Below are positions 45,870 through 57,004 of a stretch of 64,000 bases of DNA, piece after piece. The translations under genes and the position numbers were made by a program. The notes under the pieces were generated by a model. That model searched no databases, had not been told where the DNA came from, and saw only the letters and a program-made list of their open reading frames with translations. The stretch lies in assembly GCF_004210375.1 (NCBI RefSeq), contig NC_134829.1, forward strand, positions 53,870,107 to 53,934,106, written 5' to 3'. Numbering within the stretch: position 1 is the first letter of the stretch; each line of letters begins with the position of its first letter. The DNA is from Tachypleus tridentatus. Taxonomy: Eukaryota; Arthropoda; Merostomata; Xiphosura; Limulidae.

Positions 45870-46864
45870 TTAGTCTGATGTCTCTTTAAACTACAACCTC
45901 GATAAGTACTTAAAACCTTATGTTTTCAAAATAAGCACAAAGCACCTTCTACAGTATTTACATAATTCAGACAGTAACTTCAATATGTCAAGTTTTGATG
46001 TCGTAAGTAATCCCATATTCTCAAACCGGAACTTCTAATGGTATTGTTTACAACCAGCAACGTTCATTTGCTTTGAGTACAGCAATTCGTACCTCCTTCA
46101 GTTACAAAGAATTATCCCAGAAAATCCATTACCTGGTTCTTTTATTCTTACATTGTATAAAACAATGTATCACATTCACTACCTTATACAAGCCTGCATT
46201 TCAGTTTATATCCGTAGGTTGCATTTTTTGTGTGTGTGTGGTTCTACTTGTTAAGATGACCAAATAGAACCCCTTCGTTACAGGAACAGCCCATATAAAT
46301 AAGTACAATCTAAAGTTGGAAATGAAAATAGATACAGAGTGAATTTTTAAACGTCAACGTCCCCCCCTCCCCGAAGGCTTCATAGAAGAAAAAAAAAACA
46401 CGTGCAGCGGGAATCACACAAACTTGTTTTCTAATCACGTGACCAACTGAAGCTGAGCTCTCCTCCTAAATTCTGCATACATTAGAGAAAACATCGATGA
46501 AGAAGCCGCGAAGGTAAATCAGTGTTTTACTAGGGTAAACAAATTCGCTATTAAACTTAAAGTTGTTATCGAAACTATTACCAGTACAAAACAAGCAGAA
46601 CTCGTTTATTAAGGAAGCAAACTCTAAAATTATTCCACCAAAATCCCATATACAGAAAATACTAGTATATTATACCTCTATCAGGAACTTGGAAAAGACC
46701 GGCATAAAAATATAACCTTAACATAACACCTAGGTTCGTTTTCACATCTGGAAAGAAATTAAACACGTGTAAAACATTTATCCATTCTACGCTAGCCGTA
46801 TAAATATCTATTGTTGCTCAGTTACTTTCTATAGCTTTACTACAAATTTTGACTTTCTATTGTC
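45870..46864. other. Intergenic DNA, possible orphan first exon
   Basis: No established gene. A TATAAATA (46294-46301), two CACGTG sites (46399, 46436) and an ATG at 46497 followed by AAGAAGCCGCGAAG and donor gtaaat could mark a first exon. No matching second exon was found, so I do not call a gene. Confidence 0.3.
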
Positions 46865-46940
46865 TATTAGATCGATGAAATGACGTCTTGTGAGTTGTCA
46901 TTGGCTGGTAGGTTAATGACGTGGCTTCTTATCAGTATTC
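46865..46940. repeat. Left part of a degenerate ~42-bp repeat, split by PLE-2
   Basis: About two units of agatcgatgaaatgacgtct / ggtaggttaatgacgtggct. The array resumes after the Penelope relic at 47886. Confidence 0.7.
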
Positions 46941-46951
46941 TGAAGACAACA

Positions 46952-47885
46952 GGTATGGAAATTAAAACTTTAGTTAAACTACAGAAGAACGTTTCGACCT
47001 TTTAAGGTCATCTTCAGGTTATCAAAGGGAGTTTACAAATGACCGTTGCTGTGCACATGTTTAAGGAACGAGAGTATAAACGGGTACGAAACTGTAGGGG
47101 TCGTTGCAGTTATATGATAGGTTATTAATTAGTATAGGTATAAAAGTGTTCCTTTATATTGATTTAAGTTGTTGTTTTCCTACTTAATATCTGGGTGTTG
47201 TCTATGGTTATGTTGTGTTTATTTGATTTGCAGTGTTCAAAAACGTGTGAAGGTGTTTTTTTTTTGTTCTTTGAATCTAGTTTCTATTATTCGGCTTGTT
47301 TCTCCAATATAGAAGTCGTGAGAGTTGTTGCATTGTATTTTATAAATTATGATGGTGTTGTGTTTGTCAGTGTAGTTTTCACATAGTAGGGACTTTAGTT
47401 TTATACCTGGTTTTTGAATAAATTTAGAGGAATGTTATCAGTACAACAGACATTTTGTAAGAAAGAAACCCATAAAACATGCTGTCCAACTTCCAAAAGT
47501 AATGTGTATTAAAAAGTAATAAAAAATTATGGCTTAAAGCTCTGTAGAAAAACAAAATAATCTCTTTATTTAGCAAGCTTTGTTCATCATGGAAAAAATA
47601 AACATACACAAACTAAAACGAATTTCAAGTTACCTTTTAACCTATTTAAAAATGAGTCAATTTGACGTTGATGTAGTGTTTTTTTACAGTCTCATATCTC
47701 TTTAAACTCTCGTCTTCAAGACACGTGCCTTGGAACCGTCAGTTACGGACTCTCTTTGATAACCTGAAAATGACTTAAGAAGGTCGAAACGTTCTTCTGT
47801 AGTTTGCTTTCATTAAAGTTTTAATATCCATACCAGCCATCTTTATAAAACTCTTTTACTTCAAGTGAGTTTCTTGTCATCATGA
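46952..47885. mobile_element. Penelope-like relic PLE-2 with inverted termini
   Basis: The inverted arms start ggtatggaaattaaaacttt (46952) and end with its reverse complement near 47834. A 3' tail homologous to that of PLE-1 (caagtgagtttcttgtcatc) runs to about 47885. Inside, 47190-47430 read on the minus strand encodes the GIY-YIG region (DFYIGETSR) of a related element. No reverse transcriptase remains. It is a subfamily different from PLE-1. Confidence 0.85.
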
Positions 47886-48215
47886 ATGGCTTTTTATTAG
47901 TTTCATTGGTTATTAGATTGATAAAGAGATTTTTATCAGTTTTCCTTGGTTAGTAGGTCGATAAAGTGGCTTTTTATGGGTTTTTATTGGTTAGTAACTG
48001 ATTAAATGACTTGTGAGTTTCACTTGGTTAGTAACTGATTAAATGACTTGTGAGTTTCACTTGGTTAGATAGATTGACGAAATCATTTCTCATTAGTTTT
48101 CAGTTGTTAATAAACTGTGGAAGTAGCTTCTTGAGTTTCCATTGGTTGGTCGGCTGATAAATAAAAATACTTCTTACGAGCTTCAGCTGGTTATTGAATT
48201 CATGAAGTAACTTCA
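47886..48215. repeat. Right part of the degenerate ~42-bp repeat
   Basis: About seven diverged units of ttggttagtagattgataaa plus a variable gacttgtgagtttca. Two adjacent units near 47993-48065 are identical. Confidence 0.8.
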
Positions 48216-48261
48216 GAACATTTGCAATCAATTTTCGGTGTAACTTGAACACCTGAGAAAT

Positions 48262-50412
48262 ATTATTCAGGTGCTCATTATTCAGGTGATCTCTATTTAG
48301 ATGATCTTTATTCAGATGATCATTATTCAGGTGCTCATTATTTAGGTGATCTTTATTCAGATGATCATTATTCAGGTGCTCATTATTCAGGTGATCATTA
48401 TTAAGGTGATCTTTATTCAGGTGATCTTTATTCAGGTGATCATTATTCAGGTGATCATTATTCAGGTGCTCATTATTAAGGTACTCTTTATTCAGATGCT
48501 CTTTATTCAGGTGATCATTACTCAGGTGCTCATTATTCAGGTGATCTTTATTCAGGTGCTCATTATTCAGGTGCTCATTATTAAGGTGCTCATTATTCAG
48601 GTGATCTTTATTCAGGTGCTCATTATTCAGGTGCTCATTATTCAGGTGATCTTTATTCAGGTGATCTTTATTCAGGTGCTCATTATTCAGGTGCTCATTA
48701 TTCAGATGCTCTTTATTCAGGTGATCTTTATTCAGGTGCTCATTATTCAGGTGCTCATTATTCAGATGCTCTTTATTCAGGTGCTCGTTATTCAGGTGAT
48801 CTTTATTCAGGTGCTCGTTATTCAGGTGCTCATTATTCAGGTGATCTTTATTCAGGTGCTCATTATTCAGGTGATCTTTATTCAGGTGCTCATTATTCAG
48901 ATGCTCTTTATTCAGGTGCTCGTTATTCAGGTGATCTTTATTCAGGTGCTCATTATTCAGGTGATCTTTATTCAGGTGCTCGTTATTCAGGTGCTCATTA
49001 TTCAGGTGCTCGTTATTCAGGTGATCTTTATTCAGGTGATCATTACTCAGGTGCTCATTATTCAGGTGATCTTTATTCAGGTGCTCATTATTCAGGTGCT
49101 CTTTATTCAGGTGCTCATTATTCAGGTGATCTTTATTCAGGTGCTCATTATTAAGGTGCTCATTATTCAGGTGATCTTTATTCAGATGCTCGTTATTCAG
49201 ATGTTCGTTATTCAGGTGCTCATTATTCAGATGCTCTTTATTCAGGTGCTCGTTATTCAGGTGATCTTTATTCAGGTGCTCATTATTCAGGTGATCTTTA
49301 TTCAGGTGCTCGTTATTCAGGTGCTCATTATTCAGGTGCTCGTTATTCAGGTGATCTTTATTCAGGTGATCATTACTCAGGTGCTCATTATTCAGGTGAT
49401 CTTTATTCAGGTGCTCATTATTCAGGTGCTCTTTATTCAGGTGCTCATTATTCAGGTGATCTTTATTCAGGTGCTCATTATTAAGGTGCTCATTATTCAG
49501 GTGATCTTTATTCAGATGCTCGTTATTCAGATGTTCGTTATTCAGGTGCTCATTATTCAGGTGCTCGTTATTCAGGTGATCTTTATTCAGGTGCTCATTA
49601 TTCAGGTGCTCATTATTCAGGTGCTCATTATTCAGGTGATCTTTATTCAGGTGCTCATTATTCAGATGCTCTTTATTCAGGTGCTCGTTATTCAGGTGAT
49701 CTTTATTCAGGTGCTCATTATTCAGGTGATCTTTATTCAGGTGCTCGTTATTCAGGTGCTCATTATTCAGGTGATCTTTATTCAGGTGATCATTATTCAG
49801 GTGCTCATTATTCAGGTGCTCTTTATTCAGGTGCTCATTATTCAGGTGATCTTTATTCAGGTGCTCATTATTAAGGTGCTCATTATTCAGGTGATCTTTA
49901 TTCAGATGCTCGTTATTCAGATGTTCGTTATTCAGGTGCTCATTATTCAGGTGCTCATTATTCAGGTGCTCGTTATTCAGGTGATCTTTATTCAGGTGCT
50001 CATTATTCAGGTGCTCATTATTCAGGTGCTCGTTATTCAGGTGATCTTTATTCAGGTGCTCATTATTCAGGTGCTCATTATTCAGGTGCTCGTTATTCAG
50101 GTGATCTTTATTCAGATGCTCGTTATTCAGATGTTCGTTATTCAGGTGCTCATTATTCAGGTGCTCATTATTCAGGTGCTCGTTATTCAGGTGATCTTTA
50201 TTCAGGTGCTCATTATTCAGGTGCTCATTATTCAGGTGCTCATTATTCAGGTGATCTTTATTCAGGTGATCTTTATTCAGGTGATCTCTATTTAGATGAT
50301 CTTTATTCAGGTGCTCATTATTCAGGTGATCATTATTCAGGTGCTCTTTATTAAGGTGCTCTTTATTCAGGTGATCTTTATTCAGGTGCTCATTATTAAG
50401 GTGTTCTTTATC
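48262..50412. repeat. 15-bp minisatellite, about 143 copies with higher-order structure
   Basis: Unit ttattcaggtgctca with variants gat/gct, ctt/cat/cgt and att/atc. The order of variants from about 48961 recurs shifted by 330 bp (22 units) from about 49291, so block duplication has occurred. Unit length 15 keeps several frames open (784 codons minus, 649 codons plus). The minus frame translates to five-residue NNEHL / NKDHL repeats. I judge these non-coding. Confidence 0.98.
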
Positions 50413-50592
50413 AACCCTTCTCATTTTTATAAGTACAACAGTCATGTACATCACGAACCTGAAAAAATCCTAAAGCATTATTTAACATTTTTATTTGATC
50501 TTACTGAAGATAGAAGAAAATCGTATCAGAAGAAGGTACTTGCCACAAATGGTTAACATACGAGATCGTATACAAAAGAACATATACAAAAG

Positions 50593-50818
50593 AGCCCGGT
50601 ATGATCAGGTGTTTAAGGCACTCTATTCGTAATCCGAGGGCCGAGGGTTCGAATCTCCGTCACACCAAACATGCTCAGTTTTTCAGCTGTAGGAGCGTTA
50701 TAACGTGACGGTCAGTCCCACTATTCGTTGGTCAAAAAGTAGCCCAATAGTTGGCGGTGGGTGGTGATGACTAGCTGGTTCTCTCTAGTCTTACATTGCT
50801 AAATTAAGGACGGCTAAC
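50593..50818 (+). mobile_element. SINE-1 copy, 3' end replaced by a minisatellite
   Basis: gcccggtatgatcaggtgtt, gggttcgaatctccgtcaca and a normal body up to gacggctaacacaca, where the tail should follow. The 42-bp array starts there instead. Confidence 0.88.
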
Positions 50819-51268
50819 ACACATCTGATAACTAGTAAAAACATTGTGTTCCACGATAACACACATCTGATAATTAGTAAAAACATTGTGTTTCTCGATA
50901 ATACACATCTGATAATTAGTGAAAACATTGTGTTTCTCAATAACACAATCTGATAATTAGTGAAAACATTGCGTTTCTCGATAATACACATCTGATAATT
51001 AGTGAAAACATTGTGTTCCACGATAACACACATCTGATAATTAGTAAAAACATTGTGTTTCTCGACAACACAATCTGAAAATTAGTAAAAACATTGTGTT
51101 TCTCGATAATACACATCTGATAATAAGTGAAAACATTGTGTTTCTCGATAATACACATCTGACAATCAGTAAAAACATTGTGTTCCACGATAACACAGAT
51201 CTGATAATCTGTAAAAACATTGTGTTCCACGATAACACACATTTGGTAATTAGTAAAAACATTGTGTT
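50815..51268. repeat. 42-bp minisatellite, about 11 copies
   Basis: Unit acacatctgataattagtaa, aaacattgtgtttctcgata, ac. The first unit begins inside the SINE-1 sequence (ggctaacacaca). A multiple-of-three unit gives the open minus-strand frames in this interval. Confidence 0.96.
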
Positions 51269-51359
51269 TCACGATAACCACATGTCAATGTTCCTCTGAA
51301 TAACTTTTCGTTTTGATGGTAACGCAAGGAATTAACAAAACTGTTATTAGGTACAAAAG

Positions 51360-51985
51360 TTAAATTATGTTTTGATAGAATATGTTAACACTGTATTGTT
51401 ATTCTAGTATAATTGAATTTGGTAACACTCTGTTTTATTTTTGTTTGATTGACTGTGTTAACACTGCGTTTTGTTGTTGCATGAATGAATATGTCAACAC
51501 TATTTTATTGTTCTTTAATTGAATATGTTAAAACTATTTTATTGTTCTTTAATTGAATATGTTAAAACTATTTCATTGTTGCTTGAATTAATATGTGAAA
51601 ACTGTTTTATTGTTCTCTGATTGAATATGTTAACACTATTTTATTATTGTTTGCTTGAATATGTTAACACTGTTTTGTTGTTGTTTAATTGAATATGTTA
51701 GCACTGTTTTGTTGTTGTTTAACTGAATATGTTAACACTGTTTTGTTGTTGTTTAATTGAATATGTTAGCACTGTTTTGTTGTTGTTTAACTGAATATGT
51801 TAACACTGTTTTGTTGTTGTTTAACTGAATATGTTAACACTATTTTATTATTGTTTGCTTGAATATGTTAACACTGTTTTATTGTTGTTTAATTGAATAT
51901 GTTGCCACTGTTTTATTGTTGTTTAACTGAATGTTTTAGCACTTTTTTGTTTTTGGTAAATTGAATATGTTAACATTGTCCTTTA
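51360..51985. repeat. 34-bp minisatellite, about 18 copies
   Basis: Unit gaatatgttaacactgtttt plus gttgttgtttaatt. Diverged at the left, homogeneous in the centre. Confidence 0.94.
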
Positions 51986-53761
51986 ACATTTTGCGTTGTG
52001 AGTGTGGAATCTGGAAGACTGTGAAGTTAAATGTGATGCTTGGTAAAAGCCTGTTTTTAATTAAAAGTCACTGTTTGACGTAAGTTTTGAATAGAAGTGT
52101 CGCGGTTTGAAATCTTCTGGTGAGCCATCCCTGAAGACTACCGCTTTTATAAGTAGCCGCACCTGAACAAAAACAAGGGCGTGGCTGTATAACCCACGTT
52201 TATTTTCTAACCTGATTATCTTCAGGTCATTATTCTATTTCCAGAAACACCCTGCCATTATTTTGTATTGTTATCCTCCGAACTTAAAACAATTTTTGTG
52301 TTTAATTTTAAAATTATTTCCTCCTTCCTTGACGGATATAGTCATTATCTTTATATTGTTCTTGTTTTCTTTTGAATTATATGGTTGGATCTAAATTCTA
52401 TAAATACTAAGAGAAAGTGTGTTAATCTCAAAAGAACTCGTTTCAGACACAGAAAGGCAGTGTATTATAAACTAGTCGTTTTCCATATCTCGTTTTAAGA
52501 TAGCGAGAGTAAATTACTAAGACGTAATGCTTCCTAACTAGCATCAGTAAATTAATTGCTGTCATTAATGACTGGGCTAGTGAGAGATGACACAGTTCGA
52601 TACTATAGCTGATCACATTATAGCTTGATGTTTTTTCTTCCCCGTAGCAAATCTGTATGTTGAAATTGTATTACATGTATTAGTGATTGAAAGTTTAGAT
52701 CGTAATTTTAATTTCTGATTTAATAAAACTGAAGCTTATAAATATATGCCTTAATCAATTCCAATTAAATCATTCATATATGTTTCGAAAACACTGGAGC
52801 CTGTACTACAATGCATTTTTAGTTCTCAGGCTGATTGATTCTCTCTAGTCAGTCTGTTAAACCTAAACCTCAGCTCACTCAGTTATTAAAAGCACAATAT
52901 TATTATTGAAATATATATATATTTGTTTATTTAAAAACCAGATATTCTTTATGGTCTGTTATTTGAAGTTGTCATCTTTCATTTTAACAGTTTTATTTTA
53001 TTAGAATACCTCTTTTTGTTCTTGTTTCCAATACAAATTATAATTAAACAACCAGACAAGGTACTCAGTTGATGAAATAATACATTATAATCGTTATAAA
53101 TACGAAAATAACGAACATTATTATTTGGTTGAGTTTCGGTTCTACTTTTTTTAATCTTTCACTGAGTAGAAACCTTAATCTGACCGAAGTTAAACTTACT
53201 AAATCTTGAAAGTTTCAGATCGTTTATTTATTGTCATATAAGGAATATTTAGTTTACTAAAGCGTTCTGGTGAAGACGTTGTTTGTTCACTTACAAACTG
53301 TTTGTTCTTGGTACAGTTCGTATCTGCCAGGTCGAAAGACGCCACTTACTCTTCACATAAACTGGAATCGTGAATATTTACATTACTGTTTTACTGCTAA
53401 AACAGGAGCTCAGAAACATTCAATGACTTGACTAAACTACATATTCAAAACTCTTGAGTTTGTTTACGGTGTTTTTGGCGTTATCGCATTCGTTTTACAG
53501 GGAACATTAAGGAACATTACAATGCAAAGTTTAAGGGTATGCTTCTGATCAGGTCTACAAGAGAACTTTGTGAAACAGAAACTTTTAAGATGGACGTAAT
53601 TTTGGGCGTTTGTTTTAAGACTTGCTTATTCGACTAATTAATTACTTCTGTCTTGAAGTGAACGAGGTTTTTAGTTCAAAGAATAAACTACATCAAGTAT
53701 CTGTCGTCATTTAACACAATACTTCACAAATTAAATACTTTAGCGTCTACACTCGCTATTG
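51986..53761. other. Intergenic DNA
   Basis: About 1.8 kb without a recognised gene or repeat. A TATAAATA at 52399 is not followed by an ATG at the family spacing. Confidence 0.5.
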
Positions 53762-53858
53762 GTGTGTGTGTGTGTTTTCTTATAGCAAAGTCACAGGGAA
53801 TCGATTCCCTGATTTTATCGTAAATCTGTAAATTTACAGCTATACTAGCGGGAGACTC
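53762..53858 (-). mobile_element. SINE-2 copy, shortened
   Basis: gtgttttcttatagcaaagt, then gggaatcgattccctgattt and tttacagctatactagcggg. The stretch between tail and B box is deleted. Confidence 0.82.
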
Positions 53859-54594
53859 TCACCATAGGCACTCCATCAAAATTAAGCTAGCATAGGGGTA
53901 GCTTAAATGTTAATGTATCATACTGGAGCTAAGAAAGTCTAAGGTTCGAGACGTCGTGCTACCACATATGTTCTGTCTTTTCTGATGCACTTGTATTAAA
54001 AAAATGATCGTCAAAATCAGCTGACGACAGAGTGACTTTTCTCTGGCACATAATTCAAAATTACCAACGTCTATGCATGAGTCACAGAGGATCTTCGATC
54101 TGAGTGCACATCTGCGTGTGCGCAAAAGGTGTCATACAGGTGAACAAACAAACATGATCATATTTTGAGCTGAATCAGAACCTGCTGAATCTTGGGCAAG
54201 ATTTCAGAAGAAATAACTTAAAGTCTGGAAAGAAACGAGAGCTGTCAGAGAACAGCTGCAAAACCAAGGCAAAGAAACAATCAAAGTAAAGTTTTATTGT
54301 TATGTGGGTGATGATGAAGGTCTATACCATAATGTTTAAAGTTTTCTGATTTCAAATGACATATACGTTTTGTAGGAGAATATAAAAATATCGAGATTAT
54401 GACACTTACATATGATTGATTTTATAAGATTTTTATACTACTGAAAAGGAAATGAAAACCAATGTTTAACAGTGAATATGGAATCCCAAAGCTTGTTTTT
54501 ACCTGTGTCTTTGGAAGTTCAAAACTATATGTAACAGTGAATGTAGAAAATCACACTTTCGAAATAGTCACTATGTAAGAACAAAGCTTATTCT
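53859..54594. other. Intergenic DNA
   Basis: No gene recognised. A B-box-like aggttcgagac near 53942 might be an ancient tRNA-derived SINE, but the rest does not align. Confidence 0.45.
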
Positions 54595-54890
54595 ATGTTC
54601 GACAGTGACTGTATCAGATCAACTCTTATCCTATTTTCACCAGCGACTGTATCAGATCAACTCTTATCCTATGTTCACCAGTGACTGTATCAGATCAATT
54701 CTTATCCTATTTTCACCAGTGACTGTATCAGATCAACTCTTATCCTATTTTCACCAGTGACTGTATCAGATCAACTCTTATCCCATTTTCACCAGTGACT
54801 GTATCAGATCAAAACTTATCTTATGTTCACCAGTGACTGTAGCGGACCAAAGCTTATTCTATGTTCACCAGTAACTCTAAGAGATCAAAT
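54595..54890. repeat. 38-bp minisatellite, about 7 copies
   Basis: Unit tgactgtatcagatcaactc plus ttatcctattttcaccag. Outer units diverge (agcggaccaaagc, taagagatcaaa). Confidence 0.93.
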
Positions 54891-55267
54891 CCTATCATCA
54901 ACAGTGAATATTTACACCTCAACCACGCGACTACAACCTTTTCATGCTGTTGCTGGTTCTCCTGGTTGAATATAGTTCTTTATTTCGTGTTTCGCAAACT
55001 TCAATAAAAATATTTGTGCTAGTCGATCGTAATTTGGAATTGACAGATCGAAATATTGACCCAGGATTCACAGTTCACAAACCATCTACTAGAGGACGCC
55101 CTAAATCGGTTTAATATAAACGTTTATTTTAATCTATACATTTTTTTTACTTATCAATATTAATGTTGTGACATTTTGGTATAAACCCACGCACTTTGGA
55201 ATTGTCTAATGAGAATCGTTACAGATGTTACATTAGGGTAAATAAACCCAACTGTTCTATAAGGAAA
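54891..55267. other. Unassigned spacer
   Basis: Nothing recognised. Confidence 0.5.
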
Positions 55268-55460
55268 GTTTTTGTTTGTTTGTTTTTTAATTTCATGCAA
55301 AGCTAGACGAGGGCTGTTTATGCTAGCCGTTTCTATTTAGCAGTGTTAGACTAGAAGGAAGGCAGCTAGTCATCACCACCCACCTCCAACTCTTGGACTA
55401 CTTCATTACCAATGAATAGTGATATTAACTATCGCATTATAACGCCCTCACAGCTTAAAC
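55268..55460 (-). mobile_element. SINE-1 copy lacking the tRNA head
   Basis: Tail and body (gcaaagctagacgagggctg ... gccctcacagcttaaacatc) are present. The head with A and B boxes is missing, as in a 5' truncation. Confidence 0.87.
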
Positions 55461-55556
55461 ATCAAGGTGTGGAATTTATGGAAGAAGTTGTTCAATTATT
55501 CTGAATTATCACGAATACTTCTGCTGTTTGTTTTTCTTTCTAACACTTTTCATTAG

Positions 55557-55985
55557 GCTTCACTCCAATGGCACAGCGGCCGGCCGGCATATCTGCTGAC
55601 TTACAACGCTAACTTTTCATTAGGCTTCACTCCAATGGCACAGCGGCATGTCTGCTGACTTACAACGCTAACTTTTCATTAGGCTTCACTCCAATGGAAC
55701 AGCGGCATGTCTGCTGACTTACAACGCTAACTTTTCATTAGGCTTCACTCCAATGGCACAGCGGCATGTCTGCTGACTTACAACGCTAACTTTTCATTAG
55801 GCTTCACTCCAATGGCACAGCGGCATGTCTGCTGACTTACAACGCTAACTTTTCATTAGGCTTCACTCCAATGGCACAGCGGCATGTCTGCTGACTTACA
55901 ACGCTAAACATCAAATTTATATGCACTTGACGGGCAGAGCACAGATAGCCCATTGTATAACTTTATGCTTAATTACTCATAAATA
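55557..55985 (+). mobile_element. SINE-2 copy whose head has become a 59-bp tandem repeat
   Basis: Six copies of a 59-bp unit (cttttcattaggcttcactc, caatggcacagcggcatgtc, tgctgacttacaacgctaa) occupy 55557-55910. The last continues into the normal SINE-2 body (gggcagagcacagatagccc) and tail. The unit holds the A-box part of the SINE plus about 15 bases of flanking DNA. The first copy has an extra ggccggc. Confidence 0.93.
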
Positions 55986-56905
55986 AACAAAAAACGTTTT
56001 ATTAGTATTACATATAAATGGATTAAGTTGAGTCGAAAATGAGTTCCGTTTCTTGAGGACTTGAGATACTGATTTTATTATTCGAGAACTCTCTGATCGA
56101 TACTGATAATACAAATTGGATCGCAAAAGAAGGTTTCACCTTCTTCAAAATCCTAATTTAGTTAGTGGACTAGATCCCCTCGTGGCAACAGTGTAACGTC
56201 ACGAAGACTTGGCATGTTTTCAAACATTCATCTGGTGTTTAGAATATACCAGATAGACGTTACTACTGTTTGTGCTCCAGAATCAACATTTTCAAGTCAA
56301 ACTTTCTAATATTAATTTGCAGACGGAAAGAAAAACCTGAAATGAATATTCGAACAAAGTAGTTATACAGAAATCTAAAAGCTCCTGTGGAATTATAAAC
56401 AACACTGTCCTATTTTAAGGCTTAGCTCCGCTCAACTACGCACTTTTCTTTTCAAACTATAAAAAGTAGGTATTAACAAGTCATGTGTGTGGAATTCACT
56501 TCCTGTTTTATATGAAACTAGGCTTAACCGTCTACAAGGAAGTAAGGGGTGCACAGTTTAACTCACATTTCAAGATTTAAAAAAACACACCTCTTACAGA
56601 AACACTGGTTGTCTTCTTCAAAGCAAACTTCTGTTATGCTTTTATTTGTATCTACAATACCAGTTATTTATATTGTCTTACAGCTAATCCAATATAACGT
56701 AATGAAAACTTTAAAAAACAAACTTTAATTATAGATTTGAGCATTATTAAAACTGGTCAATCAGCTCTTGTTTTATGTCATCAAAATATTTTGATTATAA
56801 AAAGTGCCACAATGACGCGCAAAATTTCACTGAATATTACAGTTTTATAGTATGATGAAAGTATATGTGTGTGTTATCTCATTTCTCTTATTCTTTTCAG
56901 TTAAG
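55986..56905. other. Intergenic DNA upstream of the third family copy
   Basis: No gene or repeat recognised. No CACGTG at the 85-bp spacing seen for genes 1 and 2. Confidence 0.5.
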
Positions 56906-56913
56906 TATAAATA
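56906..56913 (+). promoter_or_regulatory. TATA box of the decayed third copy
   Basis: TATAAATA 54 bp before an ATGAAG that is followed by a donor-like gtatcg. An initiator-like atcaggt is about 28 bp downstream. Confidence 0.5.
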
Positions 56914-57004
56914 CAACTTACTCCTAATGAATTATCAGGTTATATATAACTGAAGGATCATGAAGGTATCGTCAATGAAACTTACATGTTTCTTCTATTT
57001 TGAT

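Noticed and set aside
46294-46513. Possible TATA plus first exon (ATG at 46497, donor at 46514)
   Set aside because: No matching second exon was found nearby, and the TATA-ATG distance does not fit the local gene family.
48100-50454. 784-codon minus-strand frame with NNEHL/NKDHL repeats and the 649-codon plus frame
   Set aside because: The 15-bp unit keeps frames open by arithmetic. Opposite strands are both open, there is no promoter or signal peptide, and variants are not codon-patterned by eye.
53491-53537. Exon-like ATGCAAAGTTTAAGG with donor gtatgc near 53521
   Set aside because: No TATA box at the expected distance and no downstream partner exon.
53890-54125. Possible ancient SINE or 71-codon minus frame
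   Set aside because: Only a B-box-like string matches; the rest does not align to either SINE family, and the frame has no features.
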